This document shows, piece after piece, positions 1 to 8,435 of a stretch of DNA of 55,899 bases (the stretch's first letter is position 1; every line of letters starts with the position of its first letter). Location: assembly GCA_035945995.1 (NCBI GenBank), contig DASYZR010000103.1:1-55899 (forward strand), written 5' to 3'. Source of the stretch: a bacterium. Its GTDB lineage: Bacteria > Sysuimicrobiota > Sysuimicrobiia > Sysuimicrobiales > Segetimicrobiaceae. The notes beneath the pieces were generated by a model. It ran no database searches and was not told the DNA's origin. It saw only the letters and a list, made by a program, of their open reading frames with translations. Both the position numbers and the translations under genes were made by a program.

Positions 1-947
1 ACCCTGGCGGCCCGCAGGTAGAAGACCGCCGGCGTCAGGATGATGACCAAGGCGATCATCGACATCGCGGCGCCCAGGCCGAAGTTGAAGGTGATGAACG
101 AGCTCACGTAGATGTTGAGCGGCAGGACGTTCACCGAGTCCGGCGGGCTGGCGCCGAACATCACGAACGGCAGCGAAAAATTGTTGAAATGGTTGATGGT
201 CGAGAGCACCAGCGCCAGGTTGAGCGTCGGCCGGATGAGCGGCAGCGTGACGTGCCGAAATGCCCGGGCGCCGCCGGCGCCGTCGATCCTCGCGGCGTCA
301 TAGAGCTCTTCCGGAATCGTCTGGAGCGCGGCGAGAGACATCAAGTAGACAAACGGCCACGCCGCCCAGACGTCGGCGACGATCATCGCCCAGAACGCGT
401 TCGGGCCGATCAGCCAGAACGTGTTCGGGCCGGCCAGGCGCAGCGCCGACAGGAGGCGATCCGCCACGCCCCAATCGCTCATGAACACGAGCCGCCACAG
501 GATCGCGTTGACAAACGTCGGGATGACATAGGGCAGGAGCATGATCGCGCGCAAGACGCCCCGCCCCCACACGCGGCCGTTGAACAGCACCGCGCCGCCG
601 ACCGCGATCGGCGTAATGCACACCGTCGTGAGCACGGCAAACGCCAGGCTGACGCGAATCGAGTTGAGCAGCGAGCCGGTGAGCGGGCCTCTGGGGTTCA
701 GGCCGTCGACGTAATTGCGCAGCGCGACAAACGGCGCGTGCAGCCAGTTCGTGATCGTGTACTGGTTGAGCGCGGTGGTGCTGATGTAGAGCGCACAGAG
801 CATGGGCAGCCAGACGACCACCGCCAGCAGGACGACGCTCGGGACCATGAGCGCGTACGGAGGCGCGACCGCGGCGCCCGCGCCGGGCCGCGCGGCGCCC
901 GCGGCGCGGGCGCGGGATTCTTCCGACAGCGAGGCGATGTGCCGCAT
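1..947 (-). CDS. Carbohydrate ABC transporter permease (MalF/UgpA type), C-terminus cut by window edge
   Basis: This is an inner-membrane permease subunit of a carbohydrate ABC importer. The reading frame is open from an ATG at 947 to the left edge, giving 315 codons with the stop outside the window. After a roughly 30-residue Ala/Pro/Arg-rich cytoplasmic N-terminus there is a first membrane helix (VVLLAVVVWLPMLCALYI). A periplasmic stretch and further helices follow, then the family's EAA loop (ELYDAARIDGAGGARAFRHV) that contacts the ATPase. The start lies 9 bases after the stop of the binding-protein gene at 957, so the two are co-transcribed. A MalG-type partner would be expected just beyond the edge. 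The substrate cannot be read from the sequence. Confidence 0.93.
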   Translation of the reverse strand, partial: MRHIASLSEESRARAAGAARPGAGAAVAPPYALMVPSVVLLAVVVWLPMLCALYISTTALNQYTITNWLHAPFVALRNYVDGLNPRGPLTGSLLNSIRVSLAFAVLTTVCITPIAVGGAVLFNGRVWGRGVLRAIMLLPYVIPTFVNAILWRLVFMSDWGVADRLLSALRLAGPNTFWLIGPNAFWAMIVADVWAAWPFVYLMSLAALQTIPEELYDAARIDGAGGARAFRHVTLPLIRPTLNLALVLSTINHFNNFSLPFVMFGASPPDSVNVLPLNIYVSSFITFNFGLGAAMSMIALVIILTPAVFYLRAAR

Positions 948-956
948 GGCGGCCCG

Positions 957-2351
957 TCACTTGTGCTGCTTCAGCGAGGCCTCCAGCTCCGCGTTCGCCT
1001 GGGTCAGCGCCTGCTTCAGGTCGCCGCGCGTGTACGATCCCTTCGTGGCGATCTGGGCCGCGATCTTGTTGATCGCATGGCCGACCACGACCTCGAGCTG
1101 CCCCCACGACCCGAAGAACGGCGTCGGGTACGCGTGCTGCTCGGCGGTGTAGAAGATGTTCCAGGGCGGCTGCTTGGCTTCCGGGTGGGCGTCGAACGTC
1201 CGCAGGGTGACCGGGAGCTGTCCAAATTTCGTCAGGAACTGATACTGAATGGCCGGGCTCGTCATGAGCCGGATGAGATCGAGCGCCAGGTCCTTGTTCT
1301 TGCCGTACTTGAAGATGCAGAGGTACTGGCCCGCGACGAAGCCCTGGGCCGGTTTGCCCCCGGCCGGCACTCCGGTCATGCCGTACGGCACGTAGGGATC
1401 GGGCGTCCAGGCGTACTCCTTGGCCACCGGAGACTTGTCGAGCACTGGGATCGCACCGGGACCCTGCATCACCCACATCGCCGCCTGCCCGTTCGCAAAC
1501 GCGTGGAGGGCGTCCGGCCCCCGGTACGTGGCGTCGGCACGGGCCGCGATCTGGAATTTGGCCATCCAGTCCAGCCAGAACGACGACGCCTCGACGACGA
1601 GCGGCGCGTCCAGGAGACCCTTTGTTCCCGTTGCGTCCATGAGCCGGCCGCCGAGTTGGGTGGCAAAGAGCCAGACCATGTGCCAGGGATCGAAGCCGTC
1701 GGACGGATCCACCACGGTTCCCCACTGGTTCTTTCCGGGCACGGTCAACTTCTTCGCCGTGTCCACGAACTCGGTCCAGGTGGCGGGCGGCTTGGCGATC
1801 CCCGCCTCTTTGAACATCCGGGTGTTGTACACCATCGCAAAGGGGTTGGCGAACTCCGGCACGGCGATCAGCCGATCCGCGGACGGGCCGCTCATCGCGA
1901 GCTGCGGCTTGAAGAACGCGGTCTGGCCGCCGAGGTGCCCCCACATCGCCGGGGTGATCACGTCGAACGCCCCGGTCGCATACGCGGTCGGGACGAGGGT
2001 CGAGCCGAACTCGAAGACGTCCGGGCCTTCGTGGGCGGCGGCCGCGGTTTCCAGTTTCGTCAGTTCTTCGCCCGCCGTCGCATACGTGTCGTAGGTCATG
2101 GTGACGCCGGGGTGCAGCCTTTCGAAGGCGGCCTTGACCGTCTCCATGACCTGGATCTGGGCCTGGGGATTGGCGTTGAATTTCCCCACGAAGAGCGAGA
2201 TCGCAGTACCGCCTTGGGCGCGCGCCCGGCGCGCGGGCAGCAACGTCGCGGCCAGCACGCCCGCGCCGCTCACTTTCAAGAATCGGCGGCGGGTGAGTGT
2301 CCCGGCTCGCGGTCCAAGACGCTTCTTACGAGACTTCCCGGTATCGTCCAT
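957..2351 (-). CDS. Carbohydrate ABC transporter substrate-binding protein, Tat-exported
   Basis: This 464-residue extracytoplasmic solute-binding protein (SBP_bac family 1) should capture a sugar or polyol for the permease encoded next to it. The N-terminus has a clear twin-arginine signal: RRRFLK at residues 21-26, a hydrophobic stretch, then ARAQG as a probable cleavage region. The mature part has typical family features, including a VMETVKAAFERLHPGV segment early and a YLCIFKYGKNKDLALDLIRL segment late. I chose the ATG at 2351 because a strong Shine-Dalgarno (AGGAGGA, about 2358-2366) lies 7 bases upstream and because the Tat motif then sits at a normal position. The frame stays open further upstream, but that part reads as shadow sequence. 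Confidence 0.93.
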   Translation of the reverse strand: MDDTGKSRKKRLGPRAGTLTRRRFLKVSGAGVLAATLLPARRARAQGGTAISLFVGKFNANPQAQIQVMETVKAAFERLHPGVTMTYDTYATAGEELTKLETAAAAHEGPDVFEFGSTLVPTAYATGAFDVITPAMWGHLGGQTAFFKPQLAMSGPSADRLIAVPEFANPFAMVYNTRMFKEAGIAKPPATWTEFVDTAKKLTVPGKNQWGTVVDPSDGFDPWHMVWLFATQLGGRLMDATGTKGLLDAPLVVEASSFWLDWMAKFQIAARADATYRGPDALHAFANGQAAMWVMQGPGAIPVLDKSPVAKEYAWTPDPYVPYGMTGVPAGGKPAQGFVAGQYLCIFKYGKNKDLALDLIRLMTSPAIQYQFLTKFGQLPVTLRTFDAHPEAKQPPWNIFYTAEQHAYPTPFFGSWGQLEVVVGHAINKIAAQIATKGSYTRGDLKQALTQANAELEASLKQHK

Positions 2352-2371
2352 CTCGCGTCCTCCTCTTCGTC

Positions 2372-3316
2372 TCAGTCGGATCTCCCGATGGTCGCCGCCA
2401 CCTCCTCTCGCAGAAGAGCGCGCAGGGATGCCACCGCGGCCCCAAAGCGCCTCGGTCCGTCCTGATCCGGCAGCCGGCGCTGCAGGTGGGGCTCGATGAC
2501 GAGAAAACCGCCGTACCCGCGCCCGGCCAGCGCGCGAAGCAGCGGGCGCAGTTCGCCCGCGCCCTCGCCCGGCAAGCGCACGGCGTCCATCAGCCGGTCG
2601 TGCGGGACCGGCGCCGGATAGGGCGCCAGGCCGGCCCGGTCCACCGCGACCGCGTCCTTGACGTGCACGTGCGCGACGTACCGCTCGAGGAGCGGCCACG
2701 CCTCCGCATACGGCCGAACGCCCACCTGAACAAAGTTGGCGGGATCGAATGCCAGACGCAGCGCCGGAGAGCCGACCCCCTCGATGAGGTCGCGGCACCG
2801 TGCGGGTGTGTCGCCATAGACGTACGACTCGTTTTCGTGGACCAGCGTCAGCTCCCGGGACCCGGCGTCCCGGGCCAGGACGGCCATGCGCCGGAGTACC
2901 TCATCCCGGTGGGCGTCGTAGCGCCCATCGGGAATGAAAAACGAGAACACGCGGATCTGCGCGGTCCCGAGACGCCGGGCGGCCTCCGCCGCGCGGGCCA
3001 ACCGGCGGCGCTCCACGCCGAAGTCTTCATGGATCGGCGTCTTCCCCACCGGGGACGCAATCGCGGAGACGCCGACCCCGGCCTCGGCGAGGCGCTCGCG
3101 GATCCGGTCGAGCGCCTCGTCCGGCAGATCGACGACGCTCGTCTTCGACACGGCGCGGACCTCCAGAAAGCGAACGTCCTCGCCGCGCAGGGCGGCGAGT
3201 TGGGCGTCGAGGCCGTCCGCCACTTCGTCGCCGAACGCGCTCAGCTCGAAGGAATCGTGCCCCGGGGGAGCAAACGTCACGAACTCAGGCCCCCGAGCCG
3301 GCTGCCACGGGTCCAT
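2372..3316 (-). CDS. Sugar phosphate isomerase/epimerase (xylose isomerase-like TIM barrel)
   Basis: This is a putative metal-dependent sugar isomerase/epimerase of the AP-endonuclease-2-like TIM-barrel family. The family hallmark ELSAFGDEVADGLDAQ opens the fold. Metal-ligand segments typical of the family follow: LVHENESYVYG (Glu), AFDPANFVQ (Asp), HVHVKDA (His) and GFLVIEPH (Glu). The ATG at 3316 overlaps the regulator gene by 32 bases. A GTG at 3280, just after the regulator's stop and behind a G-rich stretch, would give 302 residues and is equally plausible. Its place between a LacI regulator and an ABC importer suggests it acts on the imported sugar. The exact reaction is not known. Confidence 0.88.
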   Translation of the reverse strand: MDPWQPARGPEFVTFAPPGHDSFELSAFGDEVADGLDAQLAALRGEDVRFLEVRAVSKTSVVDLPDEALDRIRERLAEAGVGVSAIASPVGKTPIHEDFGVERRRLARAAEAARRLGTAQIRVFSFFIPDGRYDAHRDEVLRRMAVLARDAGSRELTLVHENESYVYGDTPARCRDLIEGVGSPALRLAFDPANFVQVGVRPYAEAWPLLERYVAHVHVKDAVAVDRAGLAPYPAPVPHDRLMDAVRLPGEGAGELRPLLRALAGRGYGGFLVIEPHLQRRLPDQDGPRRFGAAVASLRALLREEVAATIGRSD

Positions 3317-4328
3317 TCGCGAGAGCCGGCTGTGTCACGCGCCAGTGGGATTCCCGTAGGATCAGACGCGACTCCAGCACGACGGCTTGGTCGCCTGCCG
3401 AGGGCTCGCCGGAGATGGCCGCGAGCAGCAGCCGTGCGGCCGTCTCCCCCATCAACCGGCTCGGTTGCTCGATCACGGTAAGCGGCGGGGTCACGAGCGG
3501 CGCCCAAATCGTGTCGCCAAACCCCACCACGGCGATGTCGTCCGGCACCCGCAGCCGGTGCTCGCGGAGCGCCCACATCATGCCGGCCGTCAGGATCGTG
3601 CTGCTGCTGAACACCGCGGTCGGCGGCTCGGGCAGGCCGAGCAGCGCCCGTGTGCCGTGGAGCCCGTGTTCGAAGCTGAACGCCCCGCTCTGCACGAGCC
3701 CGGGATCGAACGGAAGCCCGGCGAACGCGAGCGCCTCGGTATAGCCGCGTAGCCGCTCGCGCGCGGTATCGATACGATCCGGACCGTTGACGAGCCCGAT
3801 GCGGCGATGGCCGCTCTCCCACAGCAGGCGCACCGCTTGAAAAGCGCTCCGATAATTGTCCATGGTCACCCGGTTCAGGCCGGTCGAGCCGCCCTCGCGG
3901 TCCATGATCACCATTGGGGCGACCCGTCGCCCCAGCCGCCCGGCCTCGCGAGAGATCTCCGCACATGGTGTCAGGACCAGGCCGGCGACACCCCGCCGGA
4001 CGAGTGACTGGATCAGATGCCGCTCGCGGACAGGATCTTCCCCGCTCGATCCGACCACGACGAGGTGACCCGCGGGACGCAGCACGTCTTCGATGCCCTG
4101 GACGGCCCGCGCGAAGAAGGCATTCGTCACATCCGGGACAACGACGCCGATCACCAGCACCCGGCGCGGCGCAGACGCGCGGGGCTGATAGTCGAGTTCG
4201 TGTGCCGCCGCGCAAACCCGTTCCCGTCGGGCGGCACCGACGCGGCGGGGCCCATTGTTGAGTACATAGGACACCGTGGCCAGGGAAACGCCCGCTCGCT
4301 TTGCCACGTCACGCATCGTCGCAACCAT
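3285..4328 (-). CDS. LacI family transcriptional regulator
   Basis: This DNA-binding repressor probably controls the downstream isomerase and ABC transporter genes. An N-terminal LacI helix-turn-helix is plain (MRDVAKRAGVSLATVSYVLNN, with the hinge-region LDYQPRASA after it). A periplasmic-binding-protein-like effector domain follows (VIGVVVPDVTNAFFARAVQGIE, then VVGFGDTIWAPLVTPPLTVIEQP). About 345 residues is normal for the family. Several in-frame starts exist: GTG 4346, ATG 4340, ATG 4328 and ATG 4316. I took 4328 because a GAGG lies upstream at a usable distance, but this is uncertain. It is the first gene of the operon, so it probably regulates itself. Confidence 0.92.
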   Translation of the reverse strand: MVATMRDVAKRAGVSLATVSYVLNNGPRRVGAARRERVCAAAHELDYQPRASAPRRVLVIGVVVPDVTNAFFARAVQGIEDVLRPAGHLVVVGSSGEDPVRERHLIQSLVRRGVAGLVLTPCAEISREAGRLGRRVAPMVIMDREGGSTGLNRVTMDNYRSAFQAVRLLWESGHRRIGLVNGPDRIDTARERLRGYTEALAFAGLPFDPGLVQSGAFSFEHGLHGTRALLGLPEPPTAVFSSSTILTAGMMWALREHRLRVPDDIAVVGFGDTIWAPLVTPPLTVIEQPSRLMGETAARLLLAAISGEPSAGDQAVVLESRLILRESHWRVTQPALANGPVAAGSGA

Positions 4329-4405
4329 CGCGGCCCGCATCCTCACGTCGTTATGGAAACACAGGTTGGAGGTTCGCGCCCTTGTTCAACCGGCGTATTC
4401 GATCA

Positions 4406-4416
4406 TTTCGACGAAA
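4406..4416. promoter_or_regulatory. Candidate operator: 11-bp palindrome upstream of the lacI-type gene
   Basis: TTTCGACGAAA is a palindrome (5+1+5) in an AT-richer island (about 4388-4445) between the regulator and csaA. Position and symmetry fit an autoregulatory site. Most LacI-family operators have even symmetry and are longer, so this is a weak candidate. Confidence 0.3.
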
Positions 4417-4485
4417 AACCATTCTTGTTCGAAGACTGTTAGAATCTCGGCCGCGGCGGGGGCCGGGCGGAGACCTCACTGGCCG

Positions 4486-4824
4486 TCAGAACATCCGGCC
4501 ACCAGGGGGTACGTCGCGCTCCGTCGACAGGAGTACGACACGGCCTTCGGCGTCCGGCACCCCGAGCACCAGCACTTCCGAGGCGAAACCGGCGATGCGG
4601 CGCGCGCCGAGATTCACGGCGGCGATGATCGACCGGCCCACCAACTGCTCGGGACGATACAAGTCCGTGAGTTGAGCGCTCGAGCCGCGGACGCCGAGCG
4701 ACCCGAAGTCGATCGTCAGCCGGTATGCGGGCTTCTTTGCGCCGGGCAAGGGTTCCGCGGCCGTGATCCGGCCCACCCGCACGTCCAGTGTGTGGAATGC
4801 ATCCACCGGGTCCATCGGTCTCAC
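4486..4824 (-). CDS. csaA: tRNA-binding / chaperone-like protein CsaA
   Basis: This is a small cytoplasmic protein with a single OB-fold tRNA-binding domain (EMAP-II/Trbp111 type). In Bacillus, CsaA is a dimer with chaperone-like activity on exported proteins and with tRNA binding. The 112 residues match the family length almost exactly. Its signature segments are present: FHTLDVRVGRI, KKPAYRLTIDFG, SSAQLTDLY, and VNLGARRIAGFASEVLVLG. The start codon lies 4 bases after the stop of the DUF427 gene at 4829, so the two are probably translated from one message. Confidence 0.93.
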   Translation of the reverse strand: MRPMDPVDAFHTLDVRVGRITAAEPLPGAKKPAYRLTIDFGSLGVRGSSAQLTDLYRPEQLVGRSIIAAVNLGARRIAGFASEVLVLGVPDAEGRVVLLSTERDVPPGGRMF

Positions 4825-4828
4825 GCGG

Positions 4829-5110
4829 TCACCGGATCTCGACGTCCTCCCAGAAACCCATCCAATGATCCACCCGCTTCATCGATGCGCGGGGCGCTTC
4901 GTACGACCATGCGGCCCGATCGCTCCGGGCGGCGTCCCCGACGACGTCGTAGAACTGCACGCCGTGCGGGCAGGCCAGGTCGCTCTCCGTCTTCGGCACC
5001 GCCTGCAGGAGATCCATCCGCACGGTCTCCCGCGGGAAGTACCGGTACCCGCCCACCTCGACGGTGCGATCACTCGCCGCGATCACCTGACCGCGCCATA
5101 TCGCCTGCAT
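4829..5110 (-). CDS. DUF427 domain protein
   Basis: This 93-residue protein belongs to the DUF427 family, whose biochemical role is not established. The family pattern is clear: AIWRGQVIAASDRTVEVGGYRYFPRE at the N-terminus, then TESDLACPHGVQFYDV, and a C-terminal aromatic stretch (DHWMGFWEDVEI). It is cytoplasmic, with no signal or membrane segment. It sits immediately upstream of csaA in the same orientation. Confidence 0.88.
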   Translation of the reverse strand: MQAIWRGQVIAASDRTVEVGGYRYFPRETVRMDLLQAVPKTESDLACPHGVQFYDVVGDAARSDRAAWSYEAPRASMKRVDHWMGFWEDVEIR

Positions 5111-5131
5111 GCTCGTCTCCTTCGGCGGTGC

Positions 5132-5698
5132 CTAGACGGCGGGGGCCGTCATGCGTCCCCTCAGACGGAACGCCAGGATCAGGCCCAGCAGTCCGAACAC
5201 AATCGCGTAGATTCCGATCAGCCACAAGAGCGCGAGCGCCCCGGCCAGCGGGTGAATGATCAAGATGATCCCGAAGATGACCGACGCCGCGCCGCCCAGG
5301 AGCAGCATCCACTCGCCGGCGAGATGCCCCCGCAGATGAAACCCGGCGATGAGTTCGAGGACACCGGTCACCAGTGCCCAGAACGCGATCAGGTACAGAA
5401 GGACGATGGCGGTGATCGCCGGCCACACCAGGGTGATGATCCCCGTCAGGACGCCGGCGATGCCCTCCACGACAAGCCAGCCCCAGCGGTGACGGGCTTC
5501 CGCCGCCCGCACCGCCGCGATGATGCCGAAAAACCCGTCGACGAGCGAGTATGCGCCGAAGAGGATCACGAGGGCGACCAGGGTCACGCCCGGTGCCAGC
5601 AGGGCGATCAGCCCGAACACAATGGCGAAAACACCGCGAAGCGCGAGCGCCCACCAGTTCCTGGCCAAGACCTGGACCTTACCCACGTCCACGCTCAT
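5132..5698 (-). CDS. HdeD-like (DUF308) integral membrane protein
   Basis: This 188-residue membrane protein has six predicted helices in three pairs, separated by short charged loops, as in the HdeD/DUF308 family. It starts with the typical NWWALALRGVFAIVFGLIAL segment, which is repeated in weaker form later (GWLVVEGIAGVLTGIITLVW, LLGGAASVIFGIILIIHP). HdeD is linked to acid resistance in E. coli, but homologues in other phyla have no assigned function. I use the ATG at 5698, where family homology begins, rather than the upstream TTG at 5713. Confidence 0.88.
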   Translation of the reverse strand: MSVDVGKVQVLARNWWALALRGVFAIVFGLIALLAPGVTLVALVILFGAYSLVDGFFGIIAAVRAAEARHRWGWLVVEGIAGVLTGIITLVWPAITAIVLLYLIAFWALVTGVLELIAGFHLRGHLAGEWMLLLGGAASVIFGIILIIHPLAGALALLWLIGIYAIVFGLLGLILAFRLRGRMTAPAV

Positions 5699-5770
5699 GT
5701 CTCCACCCCGCAACCGTCATTGTCCGGTCCGCTTCCCGGGATTCGTCTCTTTGCCCGTGCATGACTGCGA

Positions 5771-6199
5771 CTACTCAGGCAACACCCTCAGACCCGTCTT
5801 CACAGCCGCGGCCGAGAGGTTCGGATCCCAGCAGGCAAAGAGGACGTCTTCGGTCGCGTCACCCTTGGTCGCAACGCCGGCCGCCAGATGCAGCGCATCG
5901 TACGCACGCAGCGCATACTGCTCCGCGATGGCGGCGGCTTCCCGAATCAGCGGCCCGCGCGCCGCCACAAGGAAAAACTGCGGCCAGTCGGCTTCGAGGT
6001 CGCGGATCGCCCCGCGGTATCCCGACCGGCTCAACGCCCGTTCCCGGTAGCGGCGGGCCAACGCCGCGCGTGCCTCCACGTACGCGATCTCGCACGTCGC
6101 CACGATCTCCGCGTCGCGCACCGCACTCCGGGCGACGGTCGCGCCGTCTTCGTCGATGTAGAGCTTCACCAACGCACTGGCGTCGAGATACAAGATCAC
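5771..6199 (-). CDS. PIN-domain ribonuclease toxin (VapC family)
   Basis: This is a probable toxin of a type II toxin-antitoxin pair, a metal-dependent RNase that in relatives cuts tRNA or rRNA. The 142 residues fit a PIN domain. The first acidic ligand is in LYLDASALVKLY, a conserved Glu is in EIAYVEARAAL, and the C-terminal acidic residues are in AYDALHLAAG and CWDPNLS. The start is a GTG that overlaps the antitoxin stop by four bases (GTGA, 6196-6199), which argues for translational coupling. Confidence 0.9.
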   Translation of the reverse strand: MILYLDASALVKLYIDEDGATVARSAVRDAEIVATCEIAYVEARAALARRYRERALSRSGYRGAIRDLEADWPQFFLVAARGPLIREAAAIAEQYALRAYDALHLAAGVATKGDATEDVLFACWDPNLSAAAVKTGLRVLPE

Positions 6200-6468
6200 C
6201 TGCGTTCCTCGATGACGGCCTCGGCAACCGGCCGCCCGCGCAGGAGACGGGCCGGCTTCGCGGACCCGCGCGGCTTGCCGCCGGCCCACCGGGCGGCCCC
6301 CGCCCTCAGCATGGCCTGAAGCCGCACCGTGTGCGCGGCGGAGGCGATGGGGCTCACGATCACAACCGGCCGCCCGCGTTCGGTTACGACAAGGCGTTCA
6401 CCCGATTTCACCCGCTTCAAGTAACTGCTCAGGCGCGCCTTCAGTTCGCGGACGCCCACCGTGGCCAT
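6196..6468 (-). CDS. Phd/YefM-family antitoxin
   Basis: This 90-residue antitoxin should neutralise the PIN toxin encoded next to it and repress the operon. The N-terminal Phd/YefM fold is clear (VGVRELKARLSSYLKRVKSGE then LVVTERGRPVVIVSP). The Arg/Ala-rich C-terminal half would be the toxin-binding tail. A good Shine-Dalgarno (GAGGAG) precedes the ATG. Confidence 0.9.
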   Translation of the reverse strand: MATVGVRELKARLSSYLKRVKSGERLVVTERGRPVVIVSPIASAAHTVRLQAMLRAGAARWAGGKPRGSAKPARLLRGRPVAEAVIEERR

Positions 6469-6485
6469 ACTCTCCTCGCCCTACG

Positions 6486-6503
6486 TGTAATGACTACATC
6501 TTA
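6486..6503 (-). promoter_or_regulatory. Candidate promoter and operator of the toxin-antitoxin operon
   Basis: On the minus strand a -10-like TAAGAT (6498-6503) is followed at once by an interrupted palindrome TGTA-N5-TACA (6486-6498) and then the antitoxin Shine-Dalgarno. A palindrome at the transcription start is where a Phd-type antitoxin would bind to repress its own operon. No convincing -35 box was found. Confidence 0.4.
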
Positions 6504-6598
6504 GCACATTGTGACCACAAAGCATGGAGCATGGACGGTCCACGCCGGCGGTCCCCTTCTGCGCAGAGATCACACAGCCCCCTTCGGTTGCCTCCCGC

Positions 6599-7267
6599 CT
6601 AGCGCCCCCGGTCTCCGGCCACCAGGACCAGTGCGAACCCGTCCCACCCCTTGGCGCCGACGGTCTGAATCGCCGTGGCGGTTAGACGCGAATCGGCCGC
6701 GATCAGCTCGTTGAATCGGCGAACGCCCTGGACATCCGGATCGGGACTGGCCCGGTCGGCCACCGCGCCCCCGCGCACCACGTTGTCGGCGATGATCAAC
6801 GTGCCGGGACGGGACAGCCTGAGCGACCACTCGAGGTAGCCTGGATTGTTGCGCTTGTCGGCGTCGATGAAGACGAGATCGAACGGGCCCGCCACCTGCG
6901 GGAGCGTGTCAAGCGCCGGTCCCACGCGGACGTCGACCACGCCGGTCAGCCCGGCGCGGGCGACGTTGGCGCGGGCAACGTCGGCGCGCCGCGGATCGCC
7001 CTCCAGGGTGACAAGCCGTCCGTCCGGTGGCAGCGCGCGGGCGAGCCATATCGTGCTGTAGCCGGCCAGCGTCCCGATCTCGAGAATCGCCCGCGCACCT
7101 TGGATGCTCGCAAGGAGATAGAGCAGCTTGCCCTCATTCGGCGAAACGTCGTGCGCCGGCAGCCCCGCCGCGGCGCGGGCGGCGACCGCCGCGTCCAAGC
7201 CCGGATCGGGCTCCACGAGGAGACCGGTGATATACGCGTCGACCGCCGCCCATCGCTTCCGGTCCAT
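6599..7267 (-). CDS. S-adenosylmethionine-dependent O-methyltransferase (family 3, COMT-like)
   Basis: This is a soluble, probably Mg-dependent methyltransferase of the catechol/caffeoyl-CoA O-methyltransferase-like family. The SAM-binding motif I reads ILEIGTLAGYSTIWLARALP. It is followed by RLVTLEGDPRRADVARANV, the metal-site segment DLVFIDADKRNNPGYLEW, and the second-site segment LIIADNVVRGGAV. About 222 residues is the usual size. The start is ATG 7267 or GTG 7276. The substrate is unknown. Confidence 0.9.
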   Translation of the reverse strand: MDRKRWAAVDAYITGLLVEPDPGLDAAVAARAAAGLPAHDVSPNEGKLLYLLASIQGARAILEIGTLAGYSTIWLARALPPDGRLVTLEGDPRRADVARANVARAGLTGVVDVRVGPALDTLPQVAGPFDLVFIDADKRNNPGYLEWSLRLSRPGTLIIADNVVRGGAVADRASPDPDVQGVRRFNELIAADSRLTATAIQTVGAKGWDGFALVLVAGDRGR

Positions 7268-7300
7268 CGCTCTCACCGCCTCGAGATCCCGGAGGCTCCC

Positions 7301-7687
7301 CTATCCCCAGACCACGAATCGGCCGCCGGCCGTGGTGAGGATCACGAGGCTCATGACTATCATGATGAGATCGTAGCTCCAGCCGGCCGCCGCGTCGCCC
7401 CAAAATCCCGTGTGCCAGGCAAAAATCTTCTTGTAGATCGCCCCCGCGTTGATCAGGATCAGGCCGGCCGCGGCCGGCTGAATCAGGACTCCGAAGGCGA
7501 CCGCGAGCCCGCCGAGGCCCTCGGCGACCCCCAGCCACACCGTGAACGGGCCGCCGAGCCCGAGATCCTTGGCGCGCGCCGCCGGATCCCTGAGCGTGCT
7601 CCAGCCGCTGTTGACGAACACCACCGCCACCATGAGCCGGAGCAGCAGGAGCGCGACGTCGGTGAACGCGTGCAGCTGTGGAAACAT
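7301..7687 (-). CDS. DoxX-family membrane protein
   Basis: This 128-residue protein has four predicted membrane helices and the DoxX family layout: DVALLLLRLMVAVVFVNSGW first, then GVAEGLGGLAVAFGVLIQP, the AGAIYKKIFAWH loop, and YDLIMIVMSLVILTTAGG last. Family members are thought to take part in respiratory or redox membrane complexes, but most have no proven function. An AGGGGG stretch precedes the ATG at 7687. Confidence 0.88.
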   Translation of the reverse strand: MFPQLHAFTDVALLLLRLMVAVVFVNSGWSTLRDPAARAKDLGLGGPFTVWLGVAEGLGGLAVAFGVLIQPAAAGLILINAGAIYKKIFAWHTGFWGDAAAGWSYDLIMIVMSLVILTTAGGRFVVWG

Positions 7688-7898
7688 AGAGGCCCCCTGG
7701 CGCGTGTGGCGGGCGAAAGAGCGGCCGGACGACCGTCCCGCGACACGACCGATCCGGTATTGGCGCGGTGTCCGGTCCACACCTCCACCGCACGAGGCGG
7801 GAGGTCGCGCTCGGGTGTAGCCGAACCAAACGGTGCCGCCCCCGGTGCCGCCCGGTCGGGTCCCGCCGCGCGGCCGGACACGCTGAGGAGGAGATCCC

Positions 7899-8435
7899 AG
7901 GGCCCGATATCTGAGAGTCGCCGCCGCGCAGATGGGCCCGAACAACGACGGGACGCCCGTCGAAACGATCGTCGCGCGCATGCTGCGGCTCATGGACGAG
8001 GCGATCGCGGAGCGGGCCCAGGTCGTGGCCCGGCATCCCCGGACGCGCGCACGAACCCTGCTACTTCGATCCCGGCGACACCGGCTATCGGGTGTTCGAG
8101 ACCGGACCGGCGCGCATCGGGATCGCGATCTGCCAGGACCGCCGCTACAGCGAAACGTACCGCTGCCTCGGGCTCCGCGGGGCCGACGTGGTGCTGATCG
8201 GGTACAATACGCCGGCCGCCCCGCAGGCGCTCGCGCTGAACGACCTCGTCATGCAGAGGCCGCCACCACCGGCGACGAGCTTGTCGCGGCGAAGATCGAT
8301 CTGGAGCAGTCCCGCGAGGCACGCGAGCGGTGGAATTTCTTCGGGCGCCGCCGCCCCGAACACTACGCCCCCCTCACCGCCCCCGTCCCGAAGGCATGGC
8401 ACGACGAGCGCCTGGCCACGCCGTCACGGCGGTGA
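7899..8435 (+). pseudogene. Broken N-carbamoyl-amino-acid hydrolase / nitrilase-family gene with two internal deletions
   Basis: Three blocks of one carbon-nitrogen hydrolase can be read in order but in changing frames. The N-terminal block (RYLRVAAAQMGPNND..., 7905 to about 8035) ends before the catalytic Glu region. The middle block begins at HEPCYFDPGDTGYRVFE (about 8050) and holds the catalytic Cys in GIAICQDRRYSETYRCLGLR. It ends at ALNDLVMQ near 8255. The C-terminal block (TTGDELVAAKIDLEQSRE..., WNFFGRRRPEHY) ends at the stop at 8433-8435. Compared with intact N-carbamoylases (about 300 residues), roughly 90-100 and 60 residues are missing at the two joints, including the catalytic Glu and Lys. 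A ribosome-binding site (GAGGAGGAG, 7885-7893) survives. An assembly error is possible but two separate losses make it less likely. Confidence 0.85.

Noticed and set aside
189-2465. Very long open frame on the plus strand opposite the permease and binding-protein genes
   Set aside because: The product is Arg/Asp/Gly-rich low-complexity text with no domain; it is the antisense shadow of real high-GC genes.
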